A stretch of 64,000 bases of DNA, taken from Symbiodinium microadriaticum. Taxonomy: Eukaryota > Sar > Dinophyceae > Suessiales > Symbiodiniaceae. The stretch is taken from positions 474,174 to 538,173 of the forward strand of contig LSRX01000416.1 in NCBI GenBank assembly GCA_001939145.1, read 5' to 3'. The position numbers and the translations under genes were made by a program. The notes under the pieces are model-generated. The model had not been told where the DNA came from. It saw only the letters and a list, made by a program, of their open reading frames with translations, and did not search any database. Shown one piece after another: positions 11,180 through 21,480 of this stretch (position 1 is its first letter; the number at the start of each line of letters is the position of its first letter).

Positions 11180-11345
11180 GTTACGTGTGTGTATATATAT
11201 ATATGTGTATATACAATATTTGTTTGCATGTATGTATATATGTATATGTATATGTCTATGTATATGTACATGTATATGTAAACATGTGTATATTATGTTT
11301 ATGTATACATGAGACATGTGTACGTATGTGTGTGTGTGTGTACCC
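11180..11345. repeat. TATG/GTAT-rich simple sequence
   Basis: Imperfect (TA)n, (TGTA)n and (GT)n over about 165 bp. It produces long Tyr/Met/Val-rich open frames on both strands, which are artefacts of the repeat. Confidence 0.9.
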
Positions 11346-11470
11346 TGTTCGGTGGTTCGTTCGGGGTAGGCTCTGGGATGTAAGGTCGAGCCCTAAAAAC
11401 CCCAAGGCCCCCAGCCCGAAACCCAAGCGGGAAGATCCTGCGGCCCTCAGGCTGCACCCCTAAACCTAAT

Positions 11471-11576
11471 GGGTAGTTCTCTAAAGTAGGGTCCCCTTTT
11501 TGAGGTCCCCAATATAGTACGGCACCCTTATGAAAAGGACCCTAGAAGGGACCCTAATGTAGAAAACTCTTTCCTC
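11471..11576. mobile_element. Palindromic element family F, copy 1
   Basis: Begins GGGTAGTTCTCTAAAGTAGG and ends with an approximate inverse. The centre has CAATATAGTACGGCACCCTTAT, the diagnostic core of this family (five copies). Confidence 0.65.
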
Positions 11577-11649
11577 ATACCAAAAGCCTTGAAGCCTTAA
11601 CACCTTACCGGCATCAGCGGCCGCAGCTCACCTTCCTTGCCTAGCGGCC

Positions 11650-11695
11650 TAGCGTGTGCATGGGGATAGGCCTAGCGTGTGCATGGGGATACGAT
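11650..11695 (+). repeat. 23-bp tandem duplication
   Basis: GGCCTAGCGTGTGCATGGGG occurs twice in tandem just upstream of the coding-like stretch that follows. Confidence 0.85.
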
Positions 11696-12047
11696 ATTGA
11701 CTGAGAGCTTGGCCGAGCGATGCCATTGTTGTTTGCGTGACTCTTCCTCATGGGGTCCCCATTGGCTTCTGCAGCAATTGCAGCTTGAGCATGATACCTT
11801 CGAATCGTCAGAGTGCGGGCTAAAAGCTGTTGGCCTCATTCCCCATGAATGGCTGCCCCTGTCGCGCAACGCCGCGTTCAATGAAGAATACACAGTGCTA
11901 AATGCATGGCTTCTTTCGGGACAGATGGCATTGACAGGAAGCATGGCCTTCACCAGCGTGCAGCCGCCAGAAATCCCGGGCAGATGGAAATGCTCAAACG
12001 ACATCCAGCTGTTCGGTCTGCTGTGTCATGAGACGCCTAAAACCTAA
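11679..12047 (+). CDS. Possible unrecognised protein, relative of the 56.7-kb gene
   Basis: A 122-codon open frame. Two parts resemble the minus-strand fragment at 56.67-56.98 kb. LQLEHDTFESSECGLKAV here corresponds to VQIVDSSSFSSDAFALV there, and GQMALTGSMAFTSVQPPE corresponds to PQIAFTGQGKAVLQAP. The short hydrophobic/Gly strands could belong to a repetitive beta fold, but I do not recognise the family. The opposite strand is also open (11672-12004). Here the two parts are joined by other sequence without an obvious intron, so this copy may be diverged or broken. Confidence 0.35.
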   Translation: MHGDTILTESLAERCHCCLRDSSSWGPHWLLQQLQLEHDTFESSECGLKAVGLIPHEWLPLSRNAAFNEEYTVLNAWLLSGQMALTGSMAFTSVQPPEIPGRWKCSNDIQLFGLLCHETPKT

Positions 12048-12299
12048 GCCCTGAACGTCCTGAACCGTAAAATCAAAATCCGAAAAGGTGTGCTGCTGTT
12101 TTTTGATGGCTTAAGGTCAGCCGGGTCGCACTCGTGCCTTAGCATTCTTTGTCCCTAAGAAAAACAGGAGCCTCTATATCAAGTGGTATCAATACGCATC
12201 CTTTGTTGTCCTTTCGCTTAACGTGCAGTTGTGCAGCATATTGTGCTATCCAAAAGCACAGTCTAATAATTTCCGTTCTTTGTCCATAAAGCCCGAAGC

Positions 12300-12360
12300 A
12301 ATAATCAGTCCTAATTATCCAGGAAGCTGCATCAAGGCAATGCCCCCTGTGTCGATGTCG
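12300..12360 (-). other. Short piece resembling the 11.7/56.7-kb protein
   Basis: The minus strand reads SDIDTGGIALMQLPG, similar in order to the TG-x-x-A-x-x-Q-x-P part of the family at 11679 and 56669. Only about 15 residues, so it may be chance. Confidence 0.15.
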
Positions 12361-12555
12361 CTACCGGGGCTTAAGACTTTCTTTCTTTTGGGATCGGGTT
12401 TGCAGTTTCACGCCGGCATGCGGGAGTTTGCATGAGGTTTTGCGGGTTATCATTTTATTTTTTGGATCCCAAGGGCTAAGTTTGCAGACTGCGCATGGTT
12501 TGGCTGAGGGGAGCAAGAACAACAAGCGAGCACGGCCCCGCCTTGTTCGAGACTC

Positions 12556-12666
12556 TAATGTAGGGGCCTTAATAACATTTAATAACTAAGAACTGGGTTT
12601 TTGGGGATATTTTGCTATAGTGAAAATAAGGAACACCCAAAATAGTATTGGTACTTATTTTGGCCT
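12556..12666. mobile_element. Palindromic element family C, copy 1
   Basis: TAGGGGCCTTAATAA at the left end, with AAAATAGTATTGGTACTTAT and GGCC at the right end. AT-rich GGGGATATT/ATAAGGAAC core. Confidence 0.65.
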
Positions 12667-12805
12667 CTGTATTACTTAGACGCACGCGCAGTATGCTTGG
12701 GTCTTGGCATGTTGGCCTTTCGATAAACCCTAAAAGCCAAAGCACAGACCTTATACATCGAGAAGAGCCCGTCCCAAAGGATCATTAGCCCAACTTAAAG
12801 TTATA

Positions 12806-12901
12806 CTGATGATGTAAATCCTGTGTTACCTTAAGGACCCTAAGCTATGGGAATTCTGCTATATTCCTTATTATGGGTAATGCAGGATTTGTATCATCAA
12901 C
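12806..12901. mobile_element. Palindromic element family A, copy 1
   Basis: 96 bp, slightly diverged. The left arm ends GTAAATCCTGTGTTACC and the right arm is GGTAATGCAGGATTTGTATC. The middle contains AAGGACCCTAA, a telomere-like word. Confidence 0.8.
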
Positions 12902-13063
12902 CGCACCAACTTGCAATGTCCTATAGTTGCTCAGAGCCAAAAGCTCCTGTACCCTAAGCCCAAACCCTAAACCCTAAACCCCTCTTCCCCAGATAAACCT
13001 TAAGCAAAACCATACAGCCTCAACCCGTAAAGTTCCCTCAACCCGTAAAGTTCCCTGAGCCCC

Positions 13064-13145
13064 TAAACCTTAAACCGTAAACCCTAACCCCAAACCCTAT
13101 AAACCATAAACCCTAAACCCTAAACCCCAATCCCTAAACCCTCAC
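13064..13145 (-). repeat. Telomere-like C-type tract
   Basis: CCCTAAA, CCCCAAA and CCATAAA units. Confidence 0.8.
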
Positions 13146-13189
13146 CCCTGAGCCCTAGACCATGCTAATAAAGCCCGATATGATGGAAC

Positions 13190-13376
13190 CCAAAGGCTCC
13201 TTGGTACGGTTCGGGGAGATCCTCCCCCAAAGCCATAATCGTAATTTTCTAGTATAGAAACCCTACATACTACTACTATATAGCTGCTTCCTTAACGGAA
13301 CCCTAAAAGCCCTAAACCCTTACAGGAACTCTTAAAGGAACCTATGTATAGGTACTACAGGACCCTTTGGGGAAAC
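13190..13376. mobile_element. Palindromic element family L, copy 1
   Basis: CCCAAAGGCTCCTTGGTACG at the left end and GGTACTACAGGACCCTTTGG at the right end. The interior has TAGTATAGAAACCCTACAT, shared with the copies at 29.8 and 61.1 kb. This copy is longer, with extra CCTAAA sequence. Confidence 0.6.
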
Positions 13377-13381
13377 GGTTT

Positions 13382-13411
13382 AGGGTTTAGGGTTTCTAAA
13401 CCCTAAACCCT
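13382..13411. repeat. Head-to-head telomere-like palindrome
   Basis: 14-bp arms AGGGTTTAGGGTTT (13382-13395) and AAACCCTAAACCCT (13398-13411), separated by CT. The G-type tract passes directly into a C-type tract. Confidence 0.95.
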
Positions 13412-13432
13412 GAACCCTAAACCTGTGGTCAG

Positions 13433-13502
13433 GGGGAAACTCCTGCAGCAGAACAGACCTCAGGGAGCGAACCGTGGAGTCCTGCACAGGCGAGGCTGCA
13501 AG
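13433..13502 (+). CDS. Putative exon: TSP1-like piece
   Basis: Framed by AG (13431-13432) followed by G and a GCAAG^GTTTTTT donor at 13503. The frame reads GNSCSRTDLRERTVESCTGE. The C-S-R-T ... R-x-R-T-V ... C-T-G pattern is that of the middle of a TSP1 repeat, although the usual CG after C-S-x-T is replaced by D. It is flanked by a C-type tract (13398-13425) and a long G-type tract (13510-13640). It would be the second TSP1-like exon in the window. Confidence 0.4.
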
Positions 13503-13509
13503 GTTTTTT

Positions 13510-13640
13510 GGGCGTTTTAGGGGTGTAGGAAGAATTTAAGAGTTTTAGGGTTTTCGCGGTTTGAGGGTTTTTTAGGGTTTTGGGGGTTTTAAGTTTTAGG
13601 AGTTTTGGGGATTTAGGGTTTATGAGGGTTTAGGGGTTTC
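13510..13640 (+). repeat. Degenerate G-type tract
   Basis: TTTAGGG, TTTTAGGG and TTTTGGGG variants immediately downstream of the putative TSP1 exon. Confidence 0.75.
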
Positions 13641-13689
13641 ATTTCAGGATTTAGTGTCTAGGTGAAAATGAGGGTCCATGTACCGGTAT

Positions 13690-13750
13690 GGTGTGTATCT
13701 ATATATATATATATACACACACATACATATGTATGTACATATGTAGGTAT
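13690..13750. repeat. TATA/CATA microsatellite
   Basis: (TA)n followed by ACACACATACATATGTATGT. Confidence 0.9.
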
Positions 13751-14149
13751 TCTGACCTTACAAGGAATCCTATATATGAAATAAACAAACAGATAAGTAA
13801 ATACATAAACTGTTATATGGGCACATGAAGTCTGAAAGGAAACGGTTTTTGGACGTCAGGGTCTGTGGGGATTTCGGGGGTCAGGTTGACAAGGCCTAAG
13901 GCTTCGGGCTTCAGGTCAGGGTTTCGGGCTTTGGGTTCCGGGTGTAGGGTTTATAAGGCTTGAGGGTTTAGGGTTTATAAGGGTTTAGGGTTTATGAATG
14001 TTTGAAGGGTTTAGGCTTCAGTGTTTATGGGATTTTACGGCATCTGTAAAGGTTCGGTGGAAGATGTGCGCTGTTTCTCTTATCTTAAGCTCTCTTAGGG
14101 TTCTTCTTAGAGAGGGTTCTTCTTCAATGGTTGCCCCATAATTCCGTAT

Positions 14150-14580
14150 CTTCCATAAAATGCCCGAAACATGCCAAAACATACGGTTTCATTCCCGAAC
14201 ATTCCAGAACATTCCATAAAATTCCAAAACACTCGACTCCAACATTCCCGAAAATTCCCGAACATTCCATAAAATTCCAAACATTCGACCCCAACATTCC
14301 CGAAAATTCCAGTGCCACCAACGGCGTCCAGCAACAGCCAAAATCGGCTCCAGTCCAGGCCCTGCTTCAACCTCTGCTGCAAGTGCTTGGGAAATTCCGG
14401 GAAAGTTCAGTCCGAAATTTGGAAAAATTCCAAAACATTCCGAAAAATTCCAAAAAATTCCCAAAAAATCCAAAAATTCCTTTCAACCATGATTTGCGGT
14501 AGTTGGGCAAACCATACCTCTGACATTCCAAAACATTCCAAAGCATTCAAGGGATTTTAAGGAATTTTTCGGAATGTTTC
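14150..14580. repeat. ATTCC-rich tandem block
   Basis: Degenerate AACATTCC/AAAATTCC words fill 14160-14320 and 14390-14580. A higher-order unit of about 50 bp (GAACATTCCATAAAATTCCA plus CCCGAAAATTCC) occurs twice at 14205-14310. The centre (14325-14390) is unique and GC-richer. Open frames on all strands (for example 14131-14502) are products of the short period. Confidence 0.85.
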
Positions 14581-14589
14581 CCTGGGCTG

Positions 14590-15395
14590 CAAAGGGCACC
14601 TAAGAAGCACCCCGATGAAGAAGAACCATATGAGAATGAATGATCTTAGGGACTTTAGGTTCTTTACCTGTAGGCCTCTTGGGTTCACAAGCCTTTGCAT
14701 AGGCGAGAACATATCGCACTCACAGCTGTGACCCTAAATGCTTCATGGCAGAAGCAAAAGCACTAAGACTCATACCGAGCAGGGCTCGGTGGTGAGCCTG
14801 ACCTCAACACCTGTCGGAAAACGTAACCTCGGAGTTCAGGCGTTAGGGTTTAGGGGTTTGGGGTGGGATGTGCAATGCAGATTATAATTACATTGCCGTC
14901 ACCAGAGTCATCAAGATACGCGTTGCACTGAGCCCCTTCTACCTCTGCTCTATGGCTCACCGCAGGTTTCAAGCATGCTCGTGACATCTCCTGACCATGG
15001 CCACTGTTTGCAGATGTGGTAGTTTGGCAGTACAAATCCGGTCTGTAGGTATATGAGTTTGTAAAGGGTTCTACAATGGCTTTGGGGTTGAGGGAGCTCC
15101 CCGACCGTCCTCTGGGAGGCTTGAAAGATGGAGAAGTGTGCGACTTCTTCACCTGCCGACGCTCCTCGAGATCGGCGGTTTAAGGTGTAGGCTTTAGAGG
15201 TTAGTGATTTAGGGGTTCAGGGTTTGGCGGGTCAAGGGTTCTAGTGTCCGTCTCCTACCTCCTTCGAAGACGGCACCCCCAAACCCGAAACCCTAAGCCC
15301 AAAACGCCTTGAAGTATCCACGGCCCGATAGATGCCTTGAATTCAAGGAGCCCTCAAAGGAGCCTCAGCGCAAAATGATGCTCAACCCTGACAGC
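14590..15395. other. No gene recognised; possible minus-strand open stretch
   Basis: The minus strand is open from 15152 to 14850 (100 codons), with AEVEGAQCNAYLDDSGDG, but no domain is recognised. G-type words occur at 14845-14870 and 15180-15240. Confidence 0.25.
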
Positions 15396-15513
15396 TAATA
15401 TAGGGGCCTTAGTAATTAGAACAGGGTTTGGGGTATATTATATTTTGACTACAATAAATAAGGAACCCCCAAAACCCCAAAACCCTATTCTAATTATTAA
15501 GGCCCCTACATTA
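15396..15513. mobile_element. Palindromic element family C, copy 2
   Basis: TAATATAGGGGCCTTAGTAA at the left end and TTATTAAGGCCCCTACATTA at the right end, 118 bp, well preserved. The interior reads GGTATATTATATTTTGAC. Confidence 0.85.
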
Positions 15514-16054
15514 AGTGCCCTAAACCCTAGAGTTTGGAGCAACTCCAGAGCTCCACCCATGCCTAGCACCCCCCAAATGCCCTGNATTGGATTTGTTTTT
15601 TTTTTGGCGGGGGGCGGGGGGGGGGTGCTTGTTTTGATTTCCTGAAACTTATAAGAGGCATGTTATTTAGGGCCCAGGTAATACCAGGCGCCCTCTAGAA
15701 GCCCCAAGCCCTAAACCCTTCAACTCTACCCCTGGCACTTAAGGACCCCCCAATGTCTAGAGTTTAGGGTTCAGGGTGGTGGTTTTTCAGAACCCCCAAT
15801 GTTTAGAGGTTCGAGTTTGGGGTTTAAGGTTTTTGAGGTTTGTGGTTTACAGGGGTTACGAGGTTGCGGTTACGCCCTTCCATTGGCGCGTCAGAGCTAC
15901 ATCACCAGCGCGACGCGAACTTGACCCGCCAAGCCCTAAACCTTAAATGCTGCGACCCAACCCTAAACCCCAATAACTTCACCTTACAGCTGCGAAATGC
16001 TCCACGACAACTTTATCCTAAAGCCTAAACCCTACACCCTAAGACACTAAACCC

Positions 16055-16120
16055 TGCACTACCTTCTCCTTTTGCCGAGGCAGCGGGTATTTCAAGTCGG
16101 CCTCTTGCCTGCTTTTCTTT
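16055..16120 (+). CDS. Possible exon: CCP-like piece
   Basis: The frame gives CTTFSFCRGSGYFKSASC. T-F-S-F-C-x-G-x-G-Y is typical of the central part of sushi modules (F-x-C-x-x-G-Y). A C-type tract (15945-16060) precedes it. The downstream side has no G-type tract, and no clear splice acceptor was seen. Confidence 0.3.
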
Positions 16121-16129
16121 ACCTGTTCA

Positions 16130-16900
16130 GATGTAGTAATTACAAAGGAGGCCTTCACATAATCAGGATACTACGAGTGCTTAGAATCTTTTCTGATGTG
16201 ATTGCTACGGATGAGGGGTGAGGAGAAGTTTGAGGTGGATACCGATGTTGAACGATGTTGAGATCATGGAGTCCATAGTTATCAATTTATTGGGGTTCTA
16301 CCAAGCTCAAGCTATGTATACCTACCTCACACCAATAAACAGCAGAGTACAAGACAGGAATGTGCATGCATTTGCGGCTTCTTAGTCCTACATGCCACAA
16401 CAAGGAAGCTCAACTCCATAAACTAGAGGCAGCGCTGCATGGAGTGGGGACCTCATTGTGTTCGACAGGAAGTCGTCTAGTTTTCTGACAGACTCGTTCA
16501 AACCGATGAGGTTCCATTTATTCTTGCAATTAGTATGTACTTTGCCCTTAATTAATGTGGTCCTTGTTTAGGTACTTTAGGACCCAACTATATGCTGTAT
16601 CGGTACATGGACCCCTAGGGCGCACTCTGGCTCGCAAGTTGCGGTCCTGGATATTTTGTCGGGGATGTTTGGGCCCTAGTTCTGCTTGTTATTAAGGGTC
16701 CACCCTATTAAAACTCCTCAAAGAGTTGTCGATATCTTGGAATGCTACTACAGTCTACTCCTGTGCGAATAGCTGCTTTCATGGCCCTCTCGTTTGGGAC
16801 AGCCCTTCTATCTGAAGAAGACGCGGAGGACAATTTGCAGCTTGAAGTCCTTGCCCCCCCCAACCCCCCACAAACAAAAAAAAGAAGTAAAGCCCAAACA
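16130..16900. other. No gene recognised
   Basis: Unique sequence except for a part copy of family D at 16551-16619. No supported exon. Confidence 0.3.
16551..16619. mobile_element. Family D, right half only
   Basis: TAGGTACTTTAGGACCC ... CGGTACATGGACCC, with the left arm missing. Confidence 0.5.
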
Positions 16901-16929
16901 CCTAAACCCTAAACCCAACATCGAGACCC

Positions 16930-17540
16930 TGAAGACTCATTGCGAGGCATGCAACCTTTCGTGTTGCCCTTGTCTCCTCCAGCAACCTCCAGATACCTCC
17001 AGGTCGTCATTCCCATGTCTTCCGTCCGTGGTCTATGAGGGTTTGGGGTGGGGTGTAGGATATAGGACTGTGCAGACGCAGCGGGTGTTTTCGGTGCATT
17101 TGCCGTCGCTGAGCTCTAAGACCAGCTTGAAAACCCCTGTATATCTCCGAGATCCTAAGACGGCCTGCTAGCCTATTAAACTCTAAGGGCTTAAACTGCC
17201 AAAGCGAAAACTCCGATTCACCGAGGAAGAACTACGCTGCGATCGCTTCAACTTTAACCGCCCGCGCTGTGTGGCTGGGTTCTTGTTGAGGAACTTTTTG
17301 AGCTACCATAATCAGGAAACCCTCTGATTAACCATAGACCCCTTGTATGGCAACTTAGCTTTTAAGATCCTCAACCTTTCAACCCTAGAACCCTAAGTCA
17401 CGTTCTAAACCCCAAACCCTAAACCCGAACCCGAAGCCCTAAGCCCAGGTGGAGGACCTCTGCCGCAAGGCTGGCTCTGGGCGTCTGCAGCCTTGCCATG
17501 GTTTGCAGTCACCGGGTGGACAGGGGTTTCGGGTTCAGGG
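16930..17540. other. Islands with weak Cys-containing frames
   Basis: Island 16930-17020 includes HCEACNLSCCPCLL between C-type and G-type sequence. Island 17450-17530 includes LCRKAGSGRLQPCHG, also between C-type (17380-17445) and G-type sequence. A family M half element lies at 17276-17345. These could be further module exons, but the cysteine spacing does not fit a named domain. Confidence 0.2.
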
Positions 17541-17594
17541 GACGCTTGAAAAGTTGCTCATGTGCACATAAGTATGCACGGGAATGTTTATGTG

Positions 17595-17632
17595 AGTCTG
17601 TCTGTCTGTCTGTCTGTCCGTCCGTCCGTCTG

Positions 17633-17671
<39 letters not shown>

Positions 17672-17712
17672 ATGCATGCATGCATGCATGTATGTATGTA
17701 TGTGTGTATGTA
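17595..17712. repeat. (GTCT)n / (CATG)n / (TATG)n microsatellite
   Basis: About 75 bp of GTCT and GTCC units followed by CATG and TATG units. Long Ser/Val/Cys-rich open frames here are artefacts. Confidence 0.95.
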
Positions 17713-18323
17713 CATGTTTATCTGTGTTTGTCGAAGCATCTCAGGTGGCTTTCGCAGGATGTCGAAGTTGTAGACGTTATCTGAATTTGTTCGTCATCTC
17801 GGCAAGACTGTATTTTGTTGCCCATTGCTTGTTCAGGAAACTCGTGCATGTAGAACTTAAAACTTGTGCATTTTTGGCGTGTGAGATGTTACCTATAGTC
17901 TCCATCGTAGTATCCTTTCTGGGTTGCCTTCTAGGATCCTAAACCTATCACATTGGTTATAAACAAAAACTTTAAAGCATAACTACAATGGAGAATAGAG
18001 GTAAATTGAGGGTATAGCTTCTGGCCCTGACGAGTCGAAACGAGTGAAGAATGAGGAGAGTAAGCGTTCTACACAACCCCCCCCAGAAAAATGGAAGAAA
18101 CCGGCATCAAGTCTAAATCCAGTTCGGTGTGTGCGGCTCAGGCTAGTCTAACATTGAGGTGTGCAGCATGAACGTTTAGGAATTGAGGTCTTTGTTGCTA
18201 AATCCCCCAGGCAACTCGGAATCTCAGCGAAACCCTGAGACCGAATTGGCCAAAAATGACCCGGCCAGTGGTCAGGGCCCGCCAGAGGTGGCGCACGCTG
18301 TTGCAGCTCGGTCGCTAACTACA

Positions 18324-18420
18324 GTTGATGATATAAATCCTGCATTACCTTAAGGACCCTAAACTATGGGAAGTATGGTAGATTCCTTATTATGGGTAAT
18401 ACAGGATTTTTATCATCAAC
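18324..18420. mobile_element. Palindromic element family A, copy 2
   Basis: 97 bp with near-perfect ends: GTTGATGATATAAATCCTGC against its complement ending TATCATCAAC. The core is AAGGACCCTAAACTATGGGA. Same orientation as copies 1, 3 and 4. Confidence 0.9.
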
Positions 18421-18524
18421 AGTATGACTCAGACAAGGGCTCAGTTCAGGGCTCCGGGTTTCGGGGTTTAGGGTTTAGGGTTTAGCGTTTAGGGTCCAAG
18501 GGGAATAGCCCAAGGTTTCAAGTG

Positions 18525-18655
18525 GGTAGAACGAAGCCATTGCTGAAGGCTTTGCTCAAACCCGAGCCCAGGTCGACTTTGACGACGGCGTTGCCAAAGA
18601 ATGCCGCTTTCTGGAGTATCACCGCAGCTTCGTCGAACTTAATTAATCCAGGCTT
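18525..18655 (-). other. Coding-like stretch, unrecognised
   Basis: The minus strand reads FDEAAVILQKAAFFGNAVVK and on to a stop at about 18518. The other strand is open as well. It has Val/Ala-rich strands, but no domain or convincing splice site was found. Confidence 0.15.
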
Positions 18656-19058
18656 GCATGTAGCTTGTTGGGGTTTAGGGTTTAGGGTAACATGTCGGAG
18701 TTTGGTCTGCCAAGAGATGGAGTGTCTATGGAGGTTCCACGTCTTAATTTGGGAGACATTCCGGAACAAACCATCAAATATTGCGCCCAGGGCTTGGGGG
18801 GTCCCTGTGAACAGCGTGATCCTGCCACGCCACCTTCGAAACTTCCTGATGGATATATGTGTCTAGCCAGTGCTCGCAACGGTTGGACTCAATAGTCGGA
18901 CCATAACCCCGATCTTGAGCCCAGGCCCTAAAATCGATAGCATTCCATCGCCTAACTTCGTTACTTTAGGCATTCCTGGCCTGTCGGGAACCACGTGCGA
19001 ACTAACGCATTCTAAAGCCCTACATGACCGCTACAAACTGAACCTCATGAATGAGTGA

Positions 19059-19142
19059 GTGTGTATGTGTGTGTGTATATATATATATATCTCTGTGTCT
19101 CTGTGTGTGTGTGTGTGTGCGTGTGCGTGCGTGTGTTTGTAA
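19059..19142. repeat. (TG)n(TA)n(TC)n(TG)n microsatellite
   Basis: About 84 bp of dinucleotide repeats. Confidence 0.95.
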
Positions 19143-19809
19143 TTGTGTCTTTTCCCGTATTAGGCGTCCCGGCATATATTTATGGCAAACAAAATTCCAA
19201 GTAGTAAGGCCCTATATTGACCCGACAGCCCTTCATCCCGTGTTTGAGCACTACGCCCTCGTAACCCTAACGATTTGCCGGAAGGCCTAGAACCTAAAAC
19301 CAGTAACCCTTTAAACCCTAGGCCTTAAAAAGCCCATCATCCGATGCCTTCAACCCAAAGAGACTGCAAAAAAGGGTTCAATTTAGCATAGATGCCCCTG
19401 AAGCTTCTCCGAAATGTCGCAGATCGAACTACTTTCGGTACCAGCACTGAAGCGGCAAATCACAAACACGTTGTCAAGCTGTGGGCTTTTTAGGGTTTAG
19501 TGTTCAGGGCTTAGCTTGGGGTGTAGGGCTTTGGCGAGTTTTCAAGCCTTGAAACAAGAGCCTTCAAATCTGCTGCGGTGCTTGGAGACTGAAGAGGTTT
19601 CGTAAGTAACGTCGCTAGCTTCTTACTGAGCCACCTCTTGGGCAACATCTAGAGACGCAGGCTGTGGACTCTCCCCCTCCCCCATAACACTCGTAGGGTT
19701 GAGGGGTGTTCGATCTTAGGGTTTAGAGCAAGTTTAGGGTGTATAAGGAAGCCCTAAGCCCCGGAAGGAAGCCCCCCTTATCATTGGCATGCCAAGTCTC
19801 GCTACAGAG

Positions 19810-19876
19810 GACTTTCTTTTCCTTCACGGGCGGTCTGCCCGGTAAGCTGTGACGAAGGCCAGTTGATCCTTGAGGG
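19810..19876 (+). CDS. Putative exon: CCP module core
   Basis: After AG (19808-19809) followed by G, the frame contains AVCPVSCDEGQLILEG. The signature V-C-x-V-x-C-D-E-G-x-x-L-x-G is the typical centre of a sushi/CCP module, here the second and third cysteines and the following strand. A short C-type stretch precedes it and a G-type stretch (19885-19930) follows. Family E lies directly after. The donor is uncertain; GAG^GGC or CTTC^GTGGGG are possible. Confidence 0.5.
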
Positions 19877-19937
19877 CTTTTACTTCGTGGGGTTTACGGT
19901 TTGGGGTTTAGCGCTTTCGGACTTTGGGTGATGGGTC

Positions 19938-20039
19938 TATACCCATGGGCTCCTTAGTAGTTCTTTTTTGGGATTATTACTTTATAGGATTCTAAATATG
20001 AACCACAAAACGGAGCTACTTAGGAGCCTATGGGTATAG
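19938..20039. mobile_element. Palindromic element family E, copy 1
   Basis: CTATACCCATGGGCTCCTTA at the left end and TAGGAGCCTATGGGTATAG at the right end, 102 bp. The interior reads GGATTCTAAATATGAACCAC, shared with the 55.4-kb copy. Confidence 0.9.
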
Positions 20040-20174
20040 GAGTGAAGGACTGGGAGGGGTCATCAGCTTCAATCGTGGTAAGATGTTCTATCATGGCTGA
20101 AACCCTAATTAAACTCTAAACTCTAAACCTCAAACCCTAAAATCTAAACCCTAAACCCGAAACCCCGAAACCCG

Positions 20175-20300
20175 GAGCCCTGAACAGCGCAGTGCGGTCG
20201 GCTTGGGCTAGGCCACCGGGTCGGAATCTGGCACCGGACCCTTGGGCCCCTAGGGCACTTCAAGACGTGAAAACCAGAGATCCCACAGTCAAGCCAGCCA
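20175..20300. other. GC-rich island, strand unclear
   Basis: Lies between C-type (20095-20175) and G-type (20320-20390) sequence, as the exons do. The + frame WARPPGRNLAPDPWAPR and the minus frame RVRCQIPTRWPSPSRPHC are both open. The minus frame looks CCP-like (C...W..P..P.C), against the usual orientation. Confidence 0.2.
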
Positions 20301-20589
20301 ACAGAGCAAAAAATAACGGATCTCGGTTTTGGGGTTTTGGGGGGTTCAGGGTTTGGGGTCGATTCTGGTTTCAGGGTTCCGGTTCGATAGGGTTTAAAGA
20401 CTTTATCGCAGGTTTCCAAGCGCATGGCGCTTCCCTCTGTGTCCGCGGCCAATGGTATGCTGCACCTTGGCCATGATTGGCGAGCGCGGTGAATTTTAGT
20501 CGAGATGCTTGCGAACTGGAGCAACGAGCGATGTTTGACCCGAAACCCTGAACCCTAAACCCTAATCAAGCCCAAATGATAAGCCCAAT

Positions 20590-21480
20590 CTGAACAGGTT
20601 GGAAACTGGAAAACGGGATGTTCAGTGTTTTGTGTCCTTATGGTTTGTTGCAACGACTTTCGAAGCTTATGCGACTTGCTGTAGGGAGTTGTGCGGTTTG
20701 GGGCTTTGGCGGGACTTAGGGTTGATGGGATGAGGGTGGTGTTAAAGTAGAGAGTATCACGGTTGTGGAATTTAGGACTTAGGGTACTTCTCAGGGTACA
20801 GGTTGTAGGGTGTTGTTGTCACCCCGAAAAGACCCTAACACAACCCCTAAGCCCTAAACCCTAAACCAACCCTTGCAAACACCCCCACTCTAGCTGTTTA
20901 AGGGGCTCGGATTTGAGCTCAAGGTGCTGCCCAAAGGCCTGAAGCAGCCACACCCGAAAGCCGTGTCGGGTTTAGGGTTTAGAATTTAGGGTTTAGGTTA
21001 AGCCTACCCAGATACCCCATACAACCTTTTTTCTTAGCGTTTCTTGTTCTGAGTTGCAACAATCAGGTCCTTGAAGAAAAGCTATGCTCTTTGGGGTCCA
21101 GGTAACTCGGTACCGAATCGGGGAGAGTGTTTTTTTCCCTTATGCCGGCTGTTGAAACCGTCACCTTGCCAAGCACTCAGCCCGGAATACGGAAGGATAT
21201 TAAGATCAAGGCTCCCTGTAGAGACTGTAGAGGTCCCGCTCAATTTTTTGACCAAAGGCCTGAACTGCGTGCTTGGCGCCTTAGAGTTTGGGGCTTAAGG
21301 GAACTCACTGCCTGGATCACGAGCCCACACCTGAGGCGGAGTGCGTCCAAGCAGGTGCCTTGTCTGCATCATAGCTTCATCGCTTCAAAAACCCTTATAA
21401 CCTTCTAGAGATCCCTTGTCGAAGTCCTTGGCAGCCTTATGCAAGATCCTCTAGAATGTAAATATCCTTTCGCTAACTCT
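20590..21480. other. No gene recognised
   Basis: G-type words at 20700-20810 and 20965-21000, and C-type at 20830-20880. The island 20890-20965 carries FKGLGFELKVLPKG, with no domain assigned. 21010-21400 is unique sequence without a supported exon. Confidence 0.3.

Noticed and set aside
11024-11463. Tyr/Met/Ile-rich frames on both strands
   Set aside because: They are microsatellite artefacts.
14131-14502. A 123-codon + strand frame and overlapping minus frames
   Set aside because: They come from the ATTCC-rich repeat, which lacks stop codons in several frames.
17498-17942. Two overlapping + frames rich in Cys, Val and Ser
   Set aside because: They are translations of (GTCT)n and (TATG)n microsatellite sequence.
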